From an uncultured Flavobacteriaceae bacterium (lineage in GTDB: Bacteria > Bacteroidota > Bacteroidia > Flavobacteriales > Flavobacteriaceae), in NCBI GenBank assembly GCA_947498845.1, contig CANMLX010000037.1, positions 1 through 43,292 on the forward strand: a DNA stretch of 43,292 bases, read 5' to 3'. This document shows positions 37,201-43,292 of this stretch, piece after piece (within the stretch, counting starts at the first letter, position 1; each line of letters opens with the position of its first letter). Below the pieces are notes generated by a model. It searched no databases and had not been told where the DNA came from. It saw only the letters and a list, made by a program, of their open reading frames with translations. The position numbers and the translations under genes are program-made.

Positions 37201-40200
37201 CTAAATCCTACTACTGTAGCGGTTGTAGTTAATTCACTTGGTGCTGTTAAAGTAACCGATCCATTAAAGATACAGTTCTTACTATCGCGCACTTGGTAAG
37301 TATATGTTCCTGCGGCTAAACTGCCGTAAGATGATGTCGTACTAAATGCACTACCATCAAAACTAAACTCGTATGGTCCTACACCATCTGCTGGTATAAT
37401 TTGTACTGATCCTGTACTTGCGCCATTACAATCTGGATTTTCAACTGTCTCTGTGGCTGTTGGTCGCTCTATTGGGTTGACTGTTATTTCTGCCGACTCT
37501 GCTACACATGAATTTCCGTCGGTTATTCTATATTGATACGTTGTTACTGCATTTCCTATAACATTTCGTGAATCGGTAAATGTTAAACCTGATGGTGGAG
37601 GTAATGGACTATAAGCACCTCCGTTTATCGATATTGCTAATGTATAAGGCCCTATTCCTCCTGCTATACTACCTTCTATTACAGCATCTGGTGATGCCGT
37701 ACAATCTAAGTCCTTGGTTAATCCTGCTGTTAATGTTAATTGAGGTGCTACTACATAGGTTGTTGTTGCTGAACATCCATTAGCATCTCTAATAGTTAAC
37801 GTGTATGTTCCTGACGCACTTATAGTAAAAGTTGGACTAGTTTGGAATCCACTGCCTATACTATATTCTAATGGTGCTACTCCTGTGCCTGATAAGGTGA
37901 TATTAAAAGGTGTCCCATCAAAACACTGTTGGGCTACTGGATCTATGGTAGGTAAATCATCACCAATAATTGTTACTGGATTGTCTGTGGTACAACCATT
38001 GGCATCTCTTACATAAACATCCCATGTTAAATCTGTTGCGCCATTGGTATCTACTGTGATTATATTACTGCTAGCATAATCTGCTAATGCTGGTGCTCCT
38101 GCTCCAGAGACTACGGCTGCATAGGTGTAATTTGGTGTACCCCCTGAGGCTGTTACTGTAATCTGTGACTCATCAGTCGTACAGAATACATTGGTAGACG
38201 TTGTTGTAAAGGTAACTCCTGCAGAAGGCTCTGTTACTGTTACTGATGCTGTATCTGTACAGCCTGTACCTCTTTCGGTAACTGTTATGTTATATGTTCC
38301 TGCTGGTAAGTTATTCAATGTAATGGTTGGGGCTGTTTGTCTAGTATCTGAGAAGTTTACTGGTCCTGTAACATCATAAGAATATACGTTATTACCTCCT
38401 GTAAAAGTTCCTGAAACATTAAATTCTACAGAACCATTTGATAAATTAAAACATGATACATTACCAATTACTCTACCTGAAACTCCAATTGGAGGAGCAG
38501 ATTCTAAATTAAAACTTTCTTCATAGGTACAACCATTTCTATCTATCACTCTAAAAGTATATACACCTGATGGTACTCCTGAATATTGTCCATCTGCATT
38601 TACTTGTGTTAGGGCATTATATAATGGAGATCCTACAGGAATTGATGGTGGCAGATCAACAATTTGAAATCTTATTGGTGGTAATCCACCAGCTGAAGAG
38701 GGTAAATTAACATTAAATGAAGAGGTTAAATCATCACAGTCAAAAGTTTTATCTGTAATTGTTAAATCTGTTGGAGGGTCTAATGGGGCTATTATAACTG
38801 CTGGAGGAGAAAATGTACAATCATTAACATCTCTAATGGTTATGGTATAAGATCCATTAGTTAATCCTGTAAATGTTAAACCTGGTTGAAAGTTTATACC
38901 ATCTATGCTATACTCATATGGTGCAGTACCTCCTGTAACGTTGGACACGGTTATAACACCATTAGTTGTACAGGTATAATTAGTTGTTAAATCTGCATCA
39001 CCACTTAGTGCAGATAAAGCATCTATAGTTATAGTTTGCGCACTAGTAAAACAGGTATCTACGCCTGTTGGATAGGTTGTTGAATACTCCACTACCACAT
39101 CATAATCTCCTGCTGCTAAACCTGTAAAAACTGGAGAAGCTGAGAATGTTGTTCCATCATTTATACTATAACGCAATGCATGTCCATTTGCATTAGTAAC
39201 GTTTATATTAATTGCTCCTGTATTACCAGAATTAGCACATAGTACATCTGTTTCTGATATAGTAAATACCGGAGGTTGTAACTCATCTACATCTATAGTT
39301 GTTGTTGTTACACAGTTATTTTCATCTACTACTCTAATAGAATAAGAACCACCCGGACTAGCTATAGGAATTATTGGTGATAATTGAAATGTTGTTGAAC
39401 CATTAATAAAATAAGCATAAGGTGATGTACCTCCTGTAACCGTTACCGTAATTTCTCCTGTGTCTATAGGATCTCCTGCAGCATCTACTCCACAATTAAG
39501 TAACGGATTTGTTACAGAGGCACTTGCAGAAAATGTTTCTGGCTCTGTAATTTCTATATTTGCTGTATCTGTACAACCATCGTCTGTAGACACGCTAATG
39601 GTATACATTCCAGGGTTTAGATCTTCAAATTCATAATTATTATCATTTATTGGACCTATGTTATTTATAATCCCACCAGCATTACTAATAGAAAAATAAT
39701 ATTGAGGTCGTACATCATTTATTGCAACATTTACGCTTCCTAAGCCTCCGTTACACATAGGATTAGTGATGTTTGTTGATATTGAAAAATTTCTTTCCCG
39801 AATCTGTATATCTGGTATCGTAAAAATACATTGATCTGCAGGTTGCGGGTTAATAATTTGTCTAATGTAAACGGTATAAAAATTTGGCGTAGTAATAGAA
39901 AATACATTACTATTTTGGTACGTTGTACCATCAATACTATACTCGTAACCACTAGGCACATTATTTACAACGATTTCACCAGCTGTGTTACAAATAATAT
40001 CTCTTGCTGTATGCGTAGGTGAAAATACATTTTCGGAAACATTAAAATAGTATGTTTCAAAACAACCACCATCGTAGTTTAATGTTAATCTGTATTGTCC
40101 TGCCGTGTCTGCACTAAAATCTGGTCCTTGTGGTCCTGCTGAATTCCAAGTACATCCAGCATTTTCATTAGCACAATCTGGGTTTGTTACTGCTGGACAG

Positions 40201-42215
40201 CTAGACTCATCTAGTACTTCCCAAATTATGGAACTTGCATCTGTAATACCTGTTTCTATTTCGGTAACATCGCTTGCCCCACATAAAAATATTTTAGGTA
40301 ACAGGCTACCATCATTAGGACACTGCACAACCTGATCTGCAAATGGAATTACTGGATTTGGATTGCTTGCAGCACCAAACTCAATAACTGTAAATACTTG
40401 CTCTATAGATTGACAAGGTGCCACTGCTGTATTACGCACATAATATGTTCCTGCAGCTGTTACTGGTAATGTTTGCAATGTGCCAATAACAGGTATTCCT
40501 GTTGGGCTTGTAGACCAAGAGTAAGAATCGTAACCTGAAGCAGCTACTAAATCTGTACCATCACCACAAAACGTGACTTCTTCATCAAAGATACAATCGT
40601 CTAAATCTGCTAAAATATTTGTTGCTTTTGGCACTAATAAACATCCTGTATTAGTGTCAAAACTGCCTTCTGGATCTTCATTTGTTATTTCAAAATCAGT
40701 ATTTATAGTACCATTATACGTTGAAAATGCTTGATTATCTACTAAATTAGTACACGCATCTACTAATAAACTACATGAGGTTACTACAGATACTTTAAAT
40801 CTAATTTCCAAAACTGGATCTCCAATTTCAACGACTGAATCATCTACATTAAAAATAAGTTCTCTAGTTGCGGGGTTATAACTTTGTACACTTACTCCAG
40901 GAGGTAATGGGCTTAAATCGGCTGGAAAATTAAAATCTACATTTACTGGTAATACATCTCTAATGGTTAAATTTGTAGCATCGTCATTACCTGTATTTTG
41001 AAAGCCTATAACATAATTTAATTCTTGACCTAAACCAACTTCTTGTCCTCCTATATTAGTCCCCATTTCGTCTTCTACTATTTTAGTAAGTACTATTTTA
41101 GGTTCTATAATTTCTACTGCAAATGCTACAAAATAAGGAAAATAGGTATCTCCTCCTGTTGTAAAATCGATAGTTGCAGAAGTATCCCCATTACCTATAA
41201 CACTATTCCCAAAATTATTTACAGGTAAAATACCAGTATCAAAACCTAAAGTGTTAGTACTATTAGGATTTCTATTGTTTACAGGCGCTCCACTTAATTG
41301 ACTTACTGTACTATTAAAAAAGTTATAGGTATTAAAACAAAAAAAGAAAAAACAAGTGGTGTTGATTGGGCGATCCGCAGACTCTTGGGAGCTCCCATTA
41401 ATTCTTAATTCATCGCCATTTATTCCTTGATCTCCTTCTAAAGCAGCAAATGCAAAATTAGCTCTTACAGGCCCTGTAGGAATCGTTCTAAAACCACTCA
41501 CATTTATAGTAGCATTACCACCAGTAGAACTTATAGAACTAAACCCATCATAAGCCGTAATCGATTTACCAGGCAACCTAGGATCTTCATAGACAATAAA
41601 TAAGGACCATCCTGCGGCATGCCCAGTACCATTACCTACATCTTCAGTTCTACCTGTGGCACTGGATACATTTCCTACTGTGTATGTTCCCGTATTATTA
41701 GCTAAGCCTCTAACAATACTCGTCACATCTGCATAGCAAGCGTAGGGAAAACTGTCTCCCCCATCGACACTAGAAGCTCCTGCATTAAAAATTATTTCTC
41801 CTGTTATATCATTATATCCTCCCGAAGGCCCTTTAAATTTAACATTTTGTATAGCTGTAGTACCAGGAGTGTTGGCTCCCCAATATAAGCCTGCATGAAT
41901 AATTTGGTAACATTCTGGATTTGGTACTACTAAATCTGCACTAGACGAACTAAATAATGTAGGATCACTGGCTGCATCAACATTAATATATTGCATATTA
42001 ACCTCATCATTAGTATCGTTACCAGTATATGCACTATTGCTAGGCCCTAAAATATTGTTTCCTATTAAAAGTATATCACCTTTTAAGTCTTGATCAAACC
42101 TTGGAGGTTTAGTTGGACTTGAAAAATCTACAAAATTTTGAGCAAATACTTGCAAACTACCCAGCAATAATACCAGGACTATTATGCTATTTTTAAGTTT
42201 AGTTGGTGCTTTCAT
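25287..42215 (-). CDS. Giant SprB-like repeat adhesin with type B T9SS C-terminal domain (5642 residues)
   Basis: A surface adhesin exported by the T9SS. Residues 1-25 are the signal peptide (LVLLLGSLQVFAQ). Residues 27-370 form a beta-rich N-terminal domain (YQIIHAGLYWGANTPG, AGWSLFIVYEDPRLPGKSI). A DUF11-type domain follows (IVLTKIVEDEMGTNIGG, LNYVIGFQNTGNDDATNLTI), then a region with an Ig-like look, then dozens of roughly 80-residue SprB repeats, each with the pattern CNGxxTGxVxVxxxGGxxPYxYS...GxYTxxVxDxxGC. The C-terminal 90 residues (NYFTPNGDGTLDGWGPGC, KWDGTYNGKELPTGDYWYVV) are the gliding-motility-associated sorting domain. A 7-domain cassette repeats at higher order. SprB itself drives gliding along the cell surface; whether this protein does so, or mediates adhesion only, is inferred. 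Confidence 0.93.
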   Translation of the reverse strand: MKAPTKLKNSIIVLVLLLGSLQVFAQNFVDFSSPTKPPRFDQDLKGDILLIGNNILGPSNSAYTGNDTNDEVNMQYINVDAASDPTLFSSSSADLVVPNPECYQIIHAGLYWGANTPGTTAIQNVKFKGPSGGYNDITGEIIFNAGASSVDGGDSFPYACYADVTSIVRGLANNTGTYTVGNVSSATGRTEDVGNGTGHAAGWSLFIVYEDPRLPGKSITAYDGFSSISSTGGNATINVSGFRTIPTGPVRANFAFAALEGDQGINGDELRINGSSQESADRPINTTCFFFFCFNTYNFFNSTVSQLSGAPVNNRNPNSTNTLGFDTGILPVNNFGNSVIGNGDTSATIDFTTGGDTYFPYFVAFAVEIIEPKIVLTKIVEDEMGTNIGGQEVGLGQELNYVIGFQNTGNDDATNLTIRDVLPVNVDFNFPADLSPLPPGVSVQSYNPATRELIFNVDDSVVEIGDPVLEIRFKVSVVTSCSLLVDACTNLVDNQAFSTYNGTINTDFEITNEDPEGSFDTNTGCLLVPKATNILADLDDCIFDEEVTFCGDGTDLVAASGYDSYSWSTSPTGIPVIGTLQTLPVTAAGTYYVRNTAVAPCQSIEQVFTVIEFGAASNPNPVIPFADQVVQCPNDGSLLPKIFLCGASDVTEIETGITDASSIIWEVLDESSCPAVTNPDCANENAGCTWNSAGPQGPDFSADTAGQYRLTLNYDGGCFETYYFNVSENVFSPTHTARDIICNTAGEIVVNNVPSGYEYSIDGTTYQNSNVFSITTPNFYTVYIRQIINPQPADQCIFTIPDIQIRERNFSISTNITNPMCNGGLGSVNVAINDVRPQYYFSISNAGGIINNIGPINDNNYEFEDLNPGMYTISVSTDDGCTDTANIEITEPETFSASASVTNPLLNCGVDAAGDPIDTGEITVTVTGGTSPYAYFINGSTTFQLSPIIPIASPGGSYSIRVVDENNCVTTTTIDVDELQPPVFTISETDVLCANSGNTGAININVTNANGHALRYSINDGTTFSASPVFTGLAAGDYDVVVEYSTTYPTGVDTCFTSAQTITIDALSALSGDADLTTNYTCTTNGVITVSNVTGGTAPYEYSIDGINFQPGLTFTGLTNGSYTITIRDVNDCTFSPPAVIIAPLDPPTDLTITDKTFDCDDLTSSFNVNLPSSAGGLPPIRFQIVDLPPSIPVGSPLYNALTQVNADGQYSGVPSGVYTFRVIDRNGCTYEESFNLESAPPIGVSGRVIGNVSCFNLSNGSVEFNVSGTFTGGNNVYSYDVTGPVNFSDTRQTAPTITLNNLPAGTYNITVTERGTGCTDTASVTVTEPSAGVTFTTTSTNVFCTTDESQITVTASGGTPNYTYAAVVSGAGAPALADYASSNIITVDTNGATDLTWDVYVRDANGCTTDNPVTIIGDDLPTIDPVAQQCFDGTPFNITLSGTGVAPLEYSIGSGFQTSPTFTISASGTYTLTIRDANGCSATTTYVVAPQLTLTAGLTKDLDCTASPDAVIEGSIAGGIGPYTLAISINGGAYSPLPPPSGLTFTDSRNVIGNAVTTYQYRITDGNSCVAESAEITVNPIERPTATETVENPDCNGASTGSVQIIPADGVGPYEFSFDGSAFSTTSSYGSLAAGTYTYQVRDSKNCIFNGSVTLTAPSELTTTATVVGFSCDASNAVVAGTVTITLPTTGTAPYQYSFNGSGYSATNVLTVNDNGSDQTINYSVRDANGCIFNGSETLTALDSPTDLDFSNAAVTCAATTTTVTVTATGGVGTLTYQMISPGSVTPSGPLNNEFAGLTPDTYVFRVTDANGCYYEESYIVTPVTNIDVTGNVTSNVDCNGATTGAVEFTVSSFSGTYSYVFNSGTPVTGQSAATIPFTGLGAGSYTLDVTDETTQCNDTFTVTVTEPSAGVTFTATSTNVFCTNDESQITVTASGGTPNYTYAAVVSGAGAPALADYASSNIITVDTNGATDLVWDVYVRDANGCITDNPVTITNDALPTIDPVAQQCFDGTPFNITLSGTGVGTLEYSIGSGFQTSPTFTISASGTYTLTIRDDNGCPVTTTYEVAPQLTLNAGLTKDLDCTTSPDAVIEGTIAGGIGPYTLAVSINGGAYSALPPPSGLTFTDSRNVIGNAVTTYQYRITDANSCVAESAEITVNPIERPTATETVENPDCNGASTGSVQIIPANGVGPYEFSFDGSAFSTTSSYGSLAAGTYTYQVRDSKNCIFDGSVTLTAPSALTTTATAVAFSCDASNAVVAGTVTIALPTTGTAPYQYSFNGSGYSATNVLTVNDNGSDQTINYSVRDANGCIFNGSETLTALDSPTDLGFNNAAVTCAATTTTVTVTATGGVGTLTYQMISPGSVTPSGPLNNEFSGLTPDTYVFRVTDANGCYYEESYIVTPVTNIDITGNVTSNVDCNGATTGAVEFTVSSFSGTYSYVFNSGAPVTGQSAATIPFTGLGAGSYTLNVTDETTQCTDTFTVTVTEPSAGVTFTTMSTNVFCTNDESQITVTASGGTPNYTYAAVVSGAGAPVLADYASSNIITVDTNGATDLVWDVYVRDANGCITDNPVTINVDTAVTIAPVAQQCFDGTPFNITLSGTGVAPLEYSIGSGFQTSPTFTISASGTYTLSVRDANGCPATTTYVVEPQLIGSAILTKDLTCSSPVDATIDVTVSGGNPPYVTYEVSTNGGTTYTAVAPVPSGVPFTYTTSTAGTYQFRITDTNGCEFVTNSITVSTPADPEITSVTQTQDILCNGDETAAIGVVINNAQGLPPFVINVNNDTTSTDYGTQTSGLPAGNYTITLTGANGCTDTETIVISEPNAIDFDLTKVDITCNNPGGSSLGSITVENATGGTGNLTYFISNNFGDVIAGNPYSASPNEDHTFTIINFGTYTVNVVDANGCSLSRQIVMASPPSDLDIDVTTLTSTCATGGTAVVEAISAVGSGNYEFGIVEFNTAPYTLTYLPPDTPGGSIRTFTNLTPGVVYTFVVHDITTDCYFVKSADTPIAPASPMTSTVTPNNVQCVGEDNGSVTFTIDSFDATTTSVEYQIFTAFTNVAVGGSTTIPVTFGTPETVTTPSPGTLAPGQYYVRFIENGTGAFNGCQSASAIFEIRESAIDLSITANVTKTENCNELGTVSAIARDGTAPYRYQITTSATPPLATDPSWASANVFNVAANTYFVHVIDAYGCIKTSTAQVVTRDTDPTLTPVAQQCYTGSPLSITLVEGTGLAITPLTYSINGGTSYQTGDTFAINAPGTYDLRIRDGNGCETAVQSYVVAPQVLLMADLTQDLTCNVSASVTLTASGGTGAYATYEVSFNSGAYVGIGGTPYTTTVAGTYQFRVTDSQGCPAESNIVTVTPLTTPTLTEEHFDVTCNGGNDGSIVVTADNGLVPYEYSINNGGAFQSSNTFNGLTAAGSPYLVVVRDDKGCVSAATSVTITEPDALDGTALLTQGLTCGTNNATQAATITANGIDGTAPYRYSFNGGGFTTTNTFTVTTAGTVTVVIRDANDCEFTATPVNVPALSPPSDLDFAAPAITCTATTTTVTATVTGGVGPTFTYSIVSPSGSVTSNTTGIFPGLAPDTYLFRVSDANMCIYEESYTVASVTNISVSGLLVSDVNCNGGTDGAVTFTVGNFSGTYSYRINGGVPITGQSAATIPLTALAAGSYVIEITDEVTNCPATASITVAEPSAVALIELLPSVNANCNFGAQVTVEASGGTPGYTYAFVQDGVAPVPGDYTTSASRVLDPAVSTDWDVYALDSRGCISNVVDVTVATDPLPTLNTVAPQCYVGSPLSITLVEGTGSAIMPLTYSINGGTSYQTGDTFTINAPGAYDLRIRDGNGCETAVQSYVVESQILLSAALTKDLDCTVSPDAVITLTAVGGVAPYTYEVSTNGGSTYTVITGSPYTAATAGTYQFRVTDSQGVTACTDESDEVNVTTPTTPTFTAIPDGRVTCNGDTDGTIVVPTPTGGVGPYEYSINGGSTYQPSNVFENLAPATYNVVVRDSKECVSLVDQVDITEPDALDGTALLTQGLTCGTNNATQAATITANGIDGTAPYRYSFNGGGFTTTNTFTVTTAGTVTVVIRDANDCEFTATPVNVPALSPPSDLDFAAPAITCTATTTTVTATVTGGVGPTFTYSIVSPSGSVTSNTTGIFPGLAPDTYLFRVSDANMCIYEESYTVASVTNISVSGLLVSDVNCNGGTDGAVTFTVGNFSGTYSYRINGGVPITGQSAATIPLTALAAGSYVIEITDEVTNCPATASITVAEPSAVALIELLPSVNANCNFGAQVTVEASGGTPGYTYAFVQDGVAPVPGDYTTSASRVLDPAVSTDWDVYALDSRGCISNVVDVTVATDPLPTLNTVAPQCYVGSPLSITLVEGTGSAIMPLTYSISGGATYQTGDTFTINAPGAYDLRIRDGNGCETAVQSYVVESQILLSAALTKDLDCTVSPDAVITLTAVGGVAPYTYEVSTNGGSTYTVITGSPYTAATAGTYQFRVTDSQGVTACTDESDEVNVTTPTTPTFTAIPDGRVTCNGDTDGTIVVPTPTGGVGPYEYSINGGSTYQPSNVFENLAPATYNVVVRDSKACVSLADQVDITEPPVLVASGSATDFVCAADNSVNTATITVNEVGGTAPYTYSIDGTNYGMANTFDVIDTGSVQNITVYVRDFNGCIDTEIVTINPLPALISATGVIAAPIDCNGTGSVEINVVGGSGNFTYQMLPDGTAQASNTFSITAPGDYFFQVNDLDTGCYIQTAPFNVPPFDTIEAEATPTMAVTCFGDTNGAFEINITGYSGAYTYEVFNGATSVMGPVAANTSTNPLTVSGLSGGSYTVEIVETDSPFCSTTSNVFTIDSPSEALTLDARETANVTCDNDAGVITATAQGGWGDYEYELTGAASVAYSPNGTFTGLSAGVYTVNVRDAMGCIVPSNITLMAPTAITADIAAMPPLLACFGDSNASITVSNVMGGQGSNYTYILNTVSPIATSSGPQSTPVFNNLGVGTYNVTVMDGYNCSFTTVDVIINQPIEIEVSLAQTTTQTCEVDPVLTLMASGGTGSYEYSNIPNFTVGTGTPFAGTVTIPVGRPTGTADSYAYYVRDANGCIANISNGITVEPFIPTTIGLVADASDLEVNCAGDNNGAIVVMAENGIGNYMYELLDASTTPATPITQNTTGEFRNLTTGIYEIRVVDGDCNNSITQEITGPTDPLFVEPINPEPICFGELGSVEIMASGGTPPYQYAIASPTNPFFNRTFEQFFDNPLIEFLPAGFEYLVLVTDSKGCTLDPIAFTLSELPEIRFTEVDLIEETCRGDMDGFLSIEVSGGRLPYHVTVDGVTIQGGPTQTIFEFSNLGGGNKNISIIGNDGLGCPGGNSDYAFPTSPDIRATVALEEVCRDNVPGYDVTVNVEDDPSVDLDDLSYTLVTADASDDSVIAESPVQLGNVFTYVPASPSGTYYYINVTHTNTCVSPTDNFVIDDVQPLEVVLRNVNQTLNTIEAIATNGFGNYTYTFRLNGQELYSGSENELVIFESGIYEVIVSDGVSCEARAEMFFEFVDVCISNYFTPNGDGTLDGWGPGCTANYPNLTVDIFDRYGRKVATLAVNDKWDGTYNGKELPTGDYWYVVKLNDENYQGDGEFVGHFTLYR
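28411..30150 (-). repeat. Adhesin super-repeat B, copy 2 (1740 bp)
   Basis: A 580-residue block of seven SprB domains (about residues 4022-4602), nearly identical to the next 1740 bp. About 11 base differences are visible in line-by-line comparison at a constant offset of 1740, four of them clustered near 29019-29032. Confidence 0.97.
30151..31890 (-). repeat. Adhesin super-repeat B, copy 1 (1740 bp)
   Basis: The partner of 28411-30150 (about residues 3442-4022). Both boundaries fall at the same GGCTCTGT sequence, which suggests unequal exchange between repeated domain linkers. Confidence 0.97.
34270..36006 (-). repeat. Adhesin super-repeat A, copy 2 (1737 bp, approximate ends)
   Basis: A 579-residue seven-domain block matching 36007-37743 at an offset of 1737, roughly 95 percent identical by eye. 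The domain order is the same as in super-repeat B. Confidence 0.85.
36007..37743 (-). repeat. Adhesin super-repeat A, copy 1 (1737 bp, approximate ends)
   Basis: Partner of the previous block. The first two domains of a third copy continue to about 38246, where similarity stops. Confidence 0.85.
37744..38246 (-). repeat. Adhesin super-repeat A, partial third copy
   Basis: Matches the same part of copies 1 and 2 at offset 1737, then diverges at about 38246 shortly after the linker GAAGGCTCTGTTACTG. It marks the N-terminal edge of the amplified block. Confidence 0.8.
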
Positions 42216-42284
42216 AGTAGTAGTTTTTTATTCTACATCACTTTATCTTTAAAAAGTAGTTACACTTTTTATGTTCTTTTATAT

Positions 42285-43292
42285 TTATTTCACAACTTTA
42301 ACCAGAGACATTTTACTGTGGTAAGGTTTAAGTCCTTTGGCTTGTACTGCTTTTTGAGCGCCATATATATCATCAAACTTTTTAGAATAGATATAATATT
42401 TATTAGTATCTACATCAAAGAAGAAATCTACACTCTTATCTCCAGTCGATAATACTTTTTTCAAGAATTCATCTCTTTTCGTCTCGTCTGTATGCACAGC
42501 CATTACTGTATAATAGCCTTCCTTAGCATTACTCACATTTTTAACAATTTGTATACTATTACCTCGGTCTTCTCCATAATCAAATTCTTCAGCTGTATGG
42601 GTTTCGCCTGTCACAGGTGTAATTCTTTTAAGCATTTCCATGGTCGCTTTATCCTTGTTATATCTATCCTGTCTATTATCATAAACAGCACGCTTAATAC
42701 GCCTCTTCTTTTCTATTTCTGTAGCTACTTTAATTTCTGCCAACCTTGTTATTAAATCTTCTTTTGCATTTTTAATTTGTAGTTGTTCTGCTTTTAACCT
42801 GTTAATCGTTTTAACATAAGTAGCATTAATTGGATCTTTCTTATTCTTCTTAACACTTTGCGCATGTAATGCTTCTAACTCTTTAATTTTATTACTTTGA
42901 ATATTTAAAGCGTCATCTAATTCGGTTTTTAATCGTTCCAATTCTGCGTTTTCAGCACTTACACTCTTAAATTTAGGCTTTTTGATTTCTGAGCGTATAC
43001 CTCTCTCACTTAAATCATTTTGCCTCTTCATTTCATCTAAGTCTTTTTGTTTACTAGCTACTTTCTCATTAAGTTTTTCTAATAAATCATCTTGTAATTC
43101 TTTAGAGAATTCTATCGATTTAACGGTATTAGATGCTGGTGTATTAGCTAGTGATGTAGCTGCTTCTTGATCTGCTTTCTCTCTTGCTAGTCTATCTGCT
43201 TCTGCTTTCTCTCTTGCTAGTCTATCTGCTTCTGCTTTCTCTCTTGCTAGTCTGTCTGCTTCTGCTTTCTCTTTAGCCAATCTATCTGCTTC
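42285..43292 (-). CDS. Coiled-coil surface-operon protein, 5' end outside the window (partial)
   Basis: The visible 335 residues are the C-terminal part of a larger protein whose start lies beyond the window; the reading frame is still open at 43292, and the TTG at 43278-43280 is inside a repeat. It opens with tandem decapeptides EADRLAREKA, continues in charged coiled-coil sequence (KLNEKVASKQKDLDEMKRQ, LERLKTELDDALNIQSNKIKELEAL) and ends in an 85-residue globular domain (GYYTVMAVHTDETKRDEFLKKVL, KYYIYSKKFDDIYGAQKAV) that resembles a SPOR-like peptidoglycan- or partner-binding fold. By position (upstream of a SprB-like and a SprF-like gene) it may correspond to SprD-type proteins of gliding flavobacteria; that is inference. 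Confidence 0.65.
   Translation of the reverse strand, partial: EADRLAKEKAEADRLAREKAEADRLAREKAEADRLAREKADQEAATSLANTPASNTVKSIEFSKELQDDLLEKLNEKVASKQKDLDEMKRQNDLSERGIRSEIKKPKFKSVSAENAELERLKTELDDALNIQSNKIKELEALHAQSVKKNKKDPINATYVKTINRLKAEQLQIKNAKEDLITRLAEIKVATEIEKKRRIKRAVYDNRQDRYNKDKATMEMLKRITPVTGETHTAEEFDYGEDRGNSIQIVKNVSNAKEGYYTVMAVHTDETKRDEFLKKVLSTGDKSVDFFFDVDTNKYYIYSKKFDDIYGAQKAVQAKGLKPYHSKMSLVKVVK
43171..43290 (-). repeat. 30-bp in-frame tandem repeat x4 (EADRLAREKA)
   Basis: Four consecutive 30-bp units, at least two of them identical, coding for decapeptides of a charged helix. They probably continue past the window edge, so the copy number is a minimum. Confidence 0.95.

Noticed and set aside
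28411..38246. CRISPR-like or mobile-element repeats
   Set aside because: The repeats are in-frame coding duplications of seven SprB domains; boundaries fall in domain linkers and no transposase or terminal inverted repeats occur.
39740..39961. Minus-strand 73-residue frame within the adhesin
   Set aside because: It is out of frame with the adhesin, has no conserved motif and no start signal.
29986..41228. Many short plus-strand open frames inside the adhesin
   Set aside because: They are antisense shadows of one continuous coding frame with consistent SprB repeats; none has a recognisable domain or start context.
1..43292. tRNA, rRNA, riboswitch or prophage genes
   Set aside because: I found no cloverleaf with conserved TTCGANNC arms, no rRNA motifs, no known riboswitch core and no phage structural or integrase genes.

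Overview
The window looks like a chromosomal segment of a marine-type member of the Flavobacteriaceae (Bacteroidota). The reasons are: AT-rich DNA, almost no Shine-Dalgarno sequences, TAnnTTTG promoter boxes placed so that transcripts would be nearly leaderless, a PorP/SprF-family protein of the type IX secretion system (T9SS), and a giant SprB-repeat adhesin with a gliding-motility (type B) C-terminal domain. I see no rRNA, tRNA, CRISPR array or complete insertion sequence.

Layout. 1-2.6 kb: smpB, a small secreted NTF2-like protein, a pyridoxamine-phosphate-oxidase-like protein and an unknown gene. 2.6-6.3 kb: pcm, a Gfo/Idh/MocA oxidoreductase, a 3-hydroxyacyl-CoA dehydrogenase and an M23 lipoprotein peptidase. 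6.3-6.7 kb: two adjacent palindromic elements. 6.7-13.5 kb: an outer-membrane-type protein, yggS, an exonuclease/GIY-YIG fusion, a DUF3857/transglutaminase-like protein, a voltage-gated-type ion channel and miaA. 13.5-19.5 kb (minus strand): parE, a small GIY-YIG gene flanked by two identical-arm palindromes, parC and a membrane-anchored EEP phosphatase/nuclease. 19.6-22.7 kb (minus): an EamA transporter, an SRPBCC gene split by a 159-bp palindromic element, and ychF. 22.8-24.2 kb (plus): a secreted carboxypeptidase-regulatory-like protein. 24.3-43.3 kb (minus): a probable surface-adhesion operon made of a coiled-coil/SPOR-like protein (5' end outside the window), a 5642-residue SprB-like adhesin and its PorP/SprF partner.

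What stands out is the small-scale repeat structure. (1) Heptanucleotide tandem tracts with five different units sit at or just after stop codons, and every unit can be written ACTNNNN on one strand. (2) Three elements of 159, 160 and 161 bp share TACCA...TGGTA ends, TTA-type 3-bp flanking duplications, a conserved core and near full-length palindromy; one has split the SRPBCC gene so cleanly that the ancestral reading frame can be rebuilt. A fourth 163-bp element has the same plan but different ends. (3) Three genes (M23 lipoprotein, exonuclease/GIY-YIG, miaA) have no ATG, GTG or TTG that would include their essential N-terminus; ATA, ATC and ATT stand where the initiator methionine is expected. 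(4) The adhesin is built from a 7-domain cassette of about 580 residues, duplicated in tandem twice independently, once so recently that about 11 differences were counted by eye in 1740 bp.

All domain assignments come from reading motifs, with no database search.
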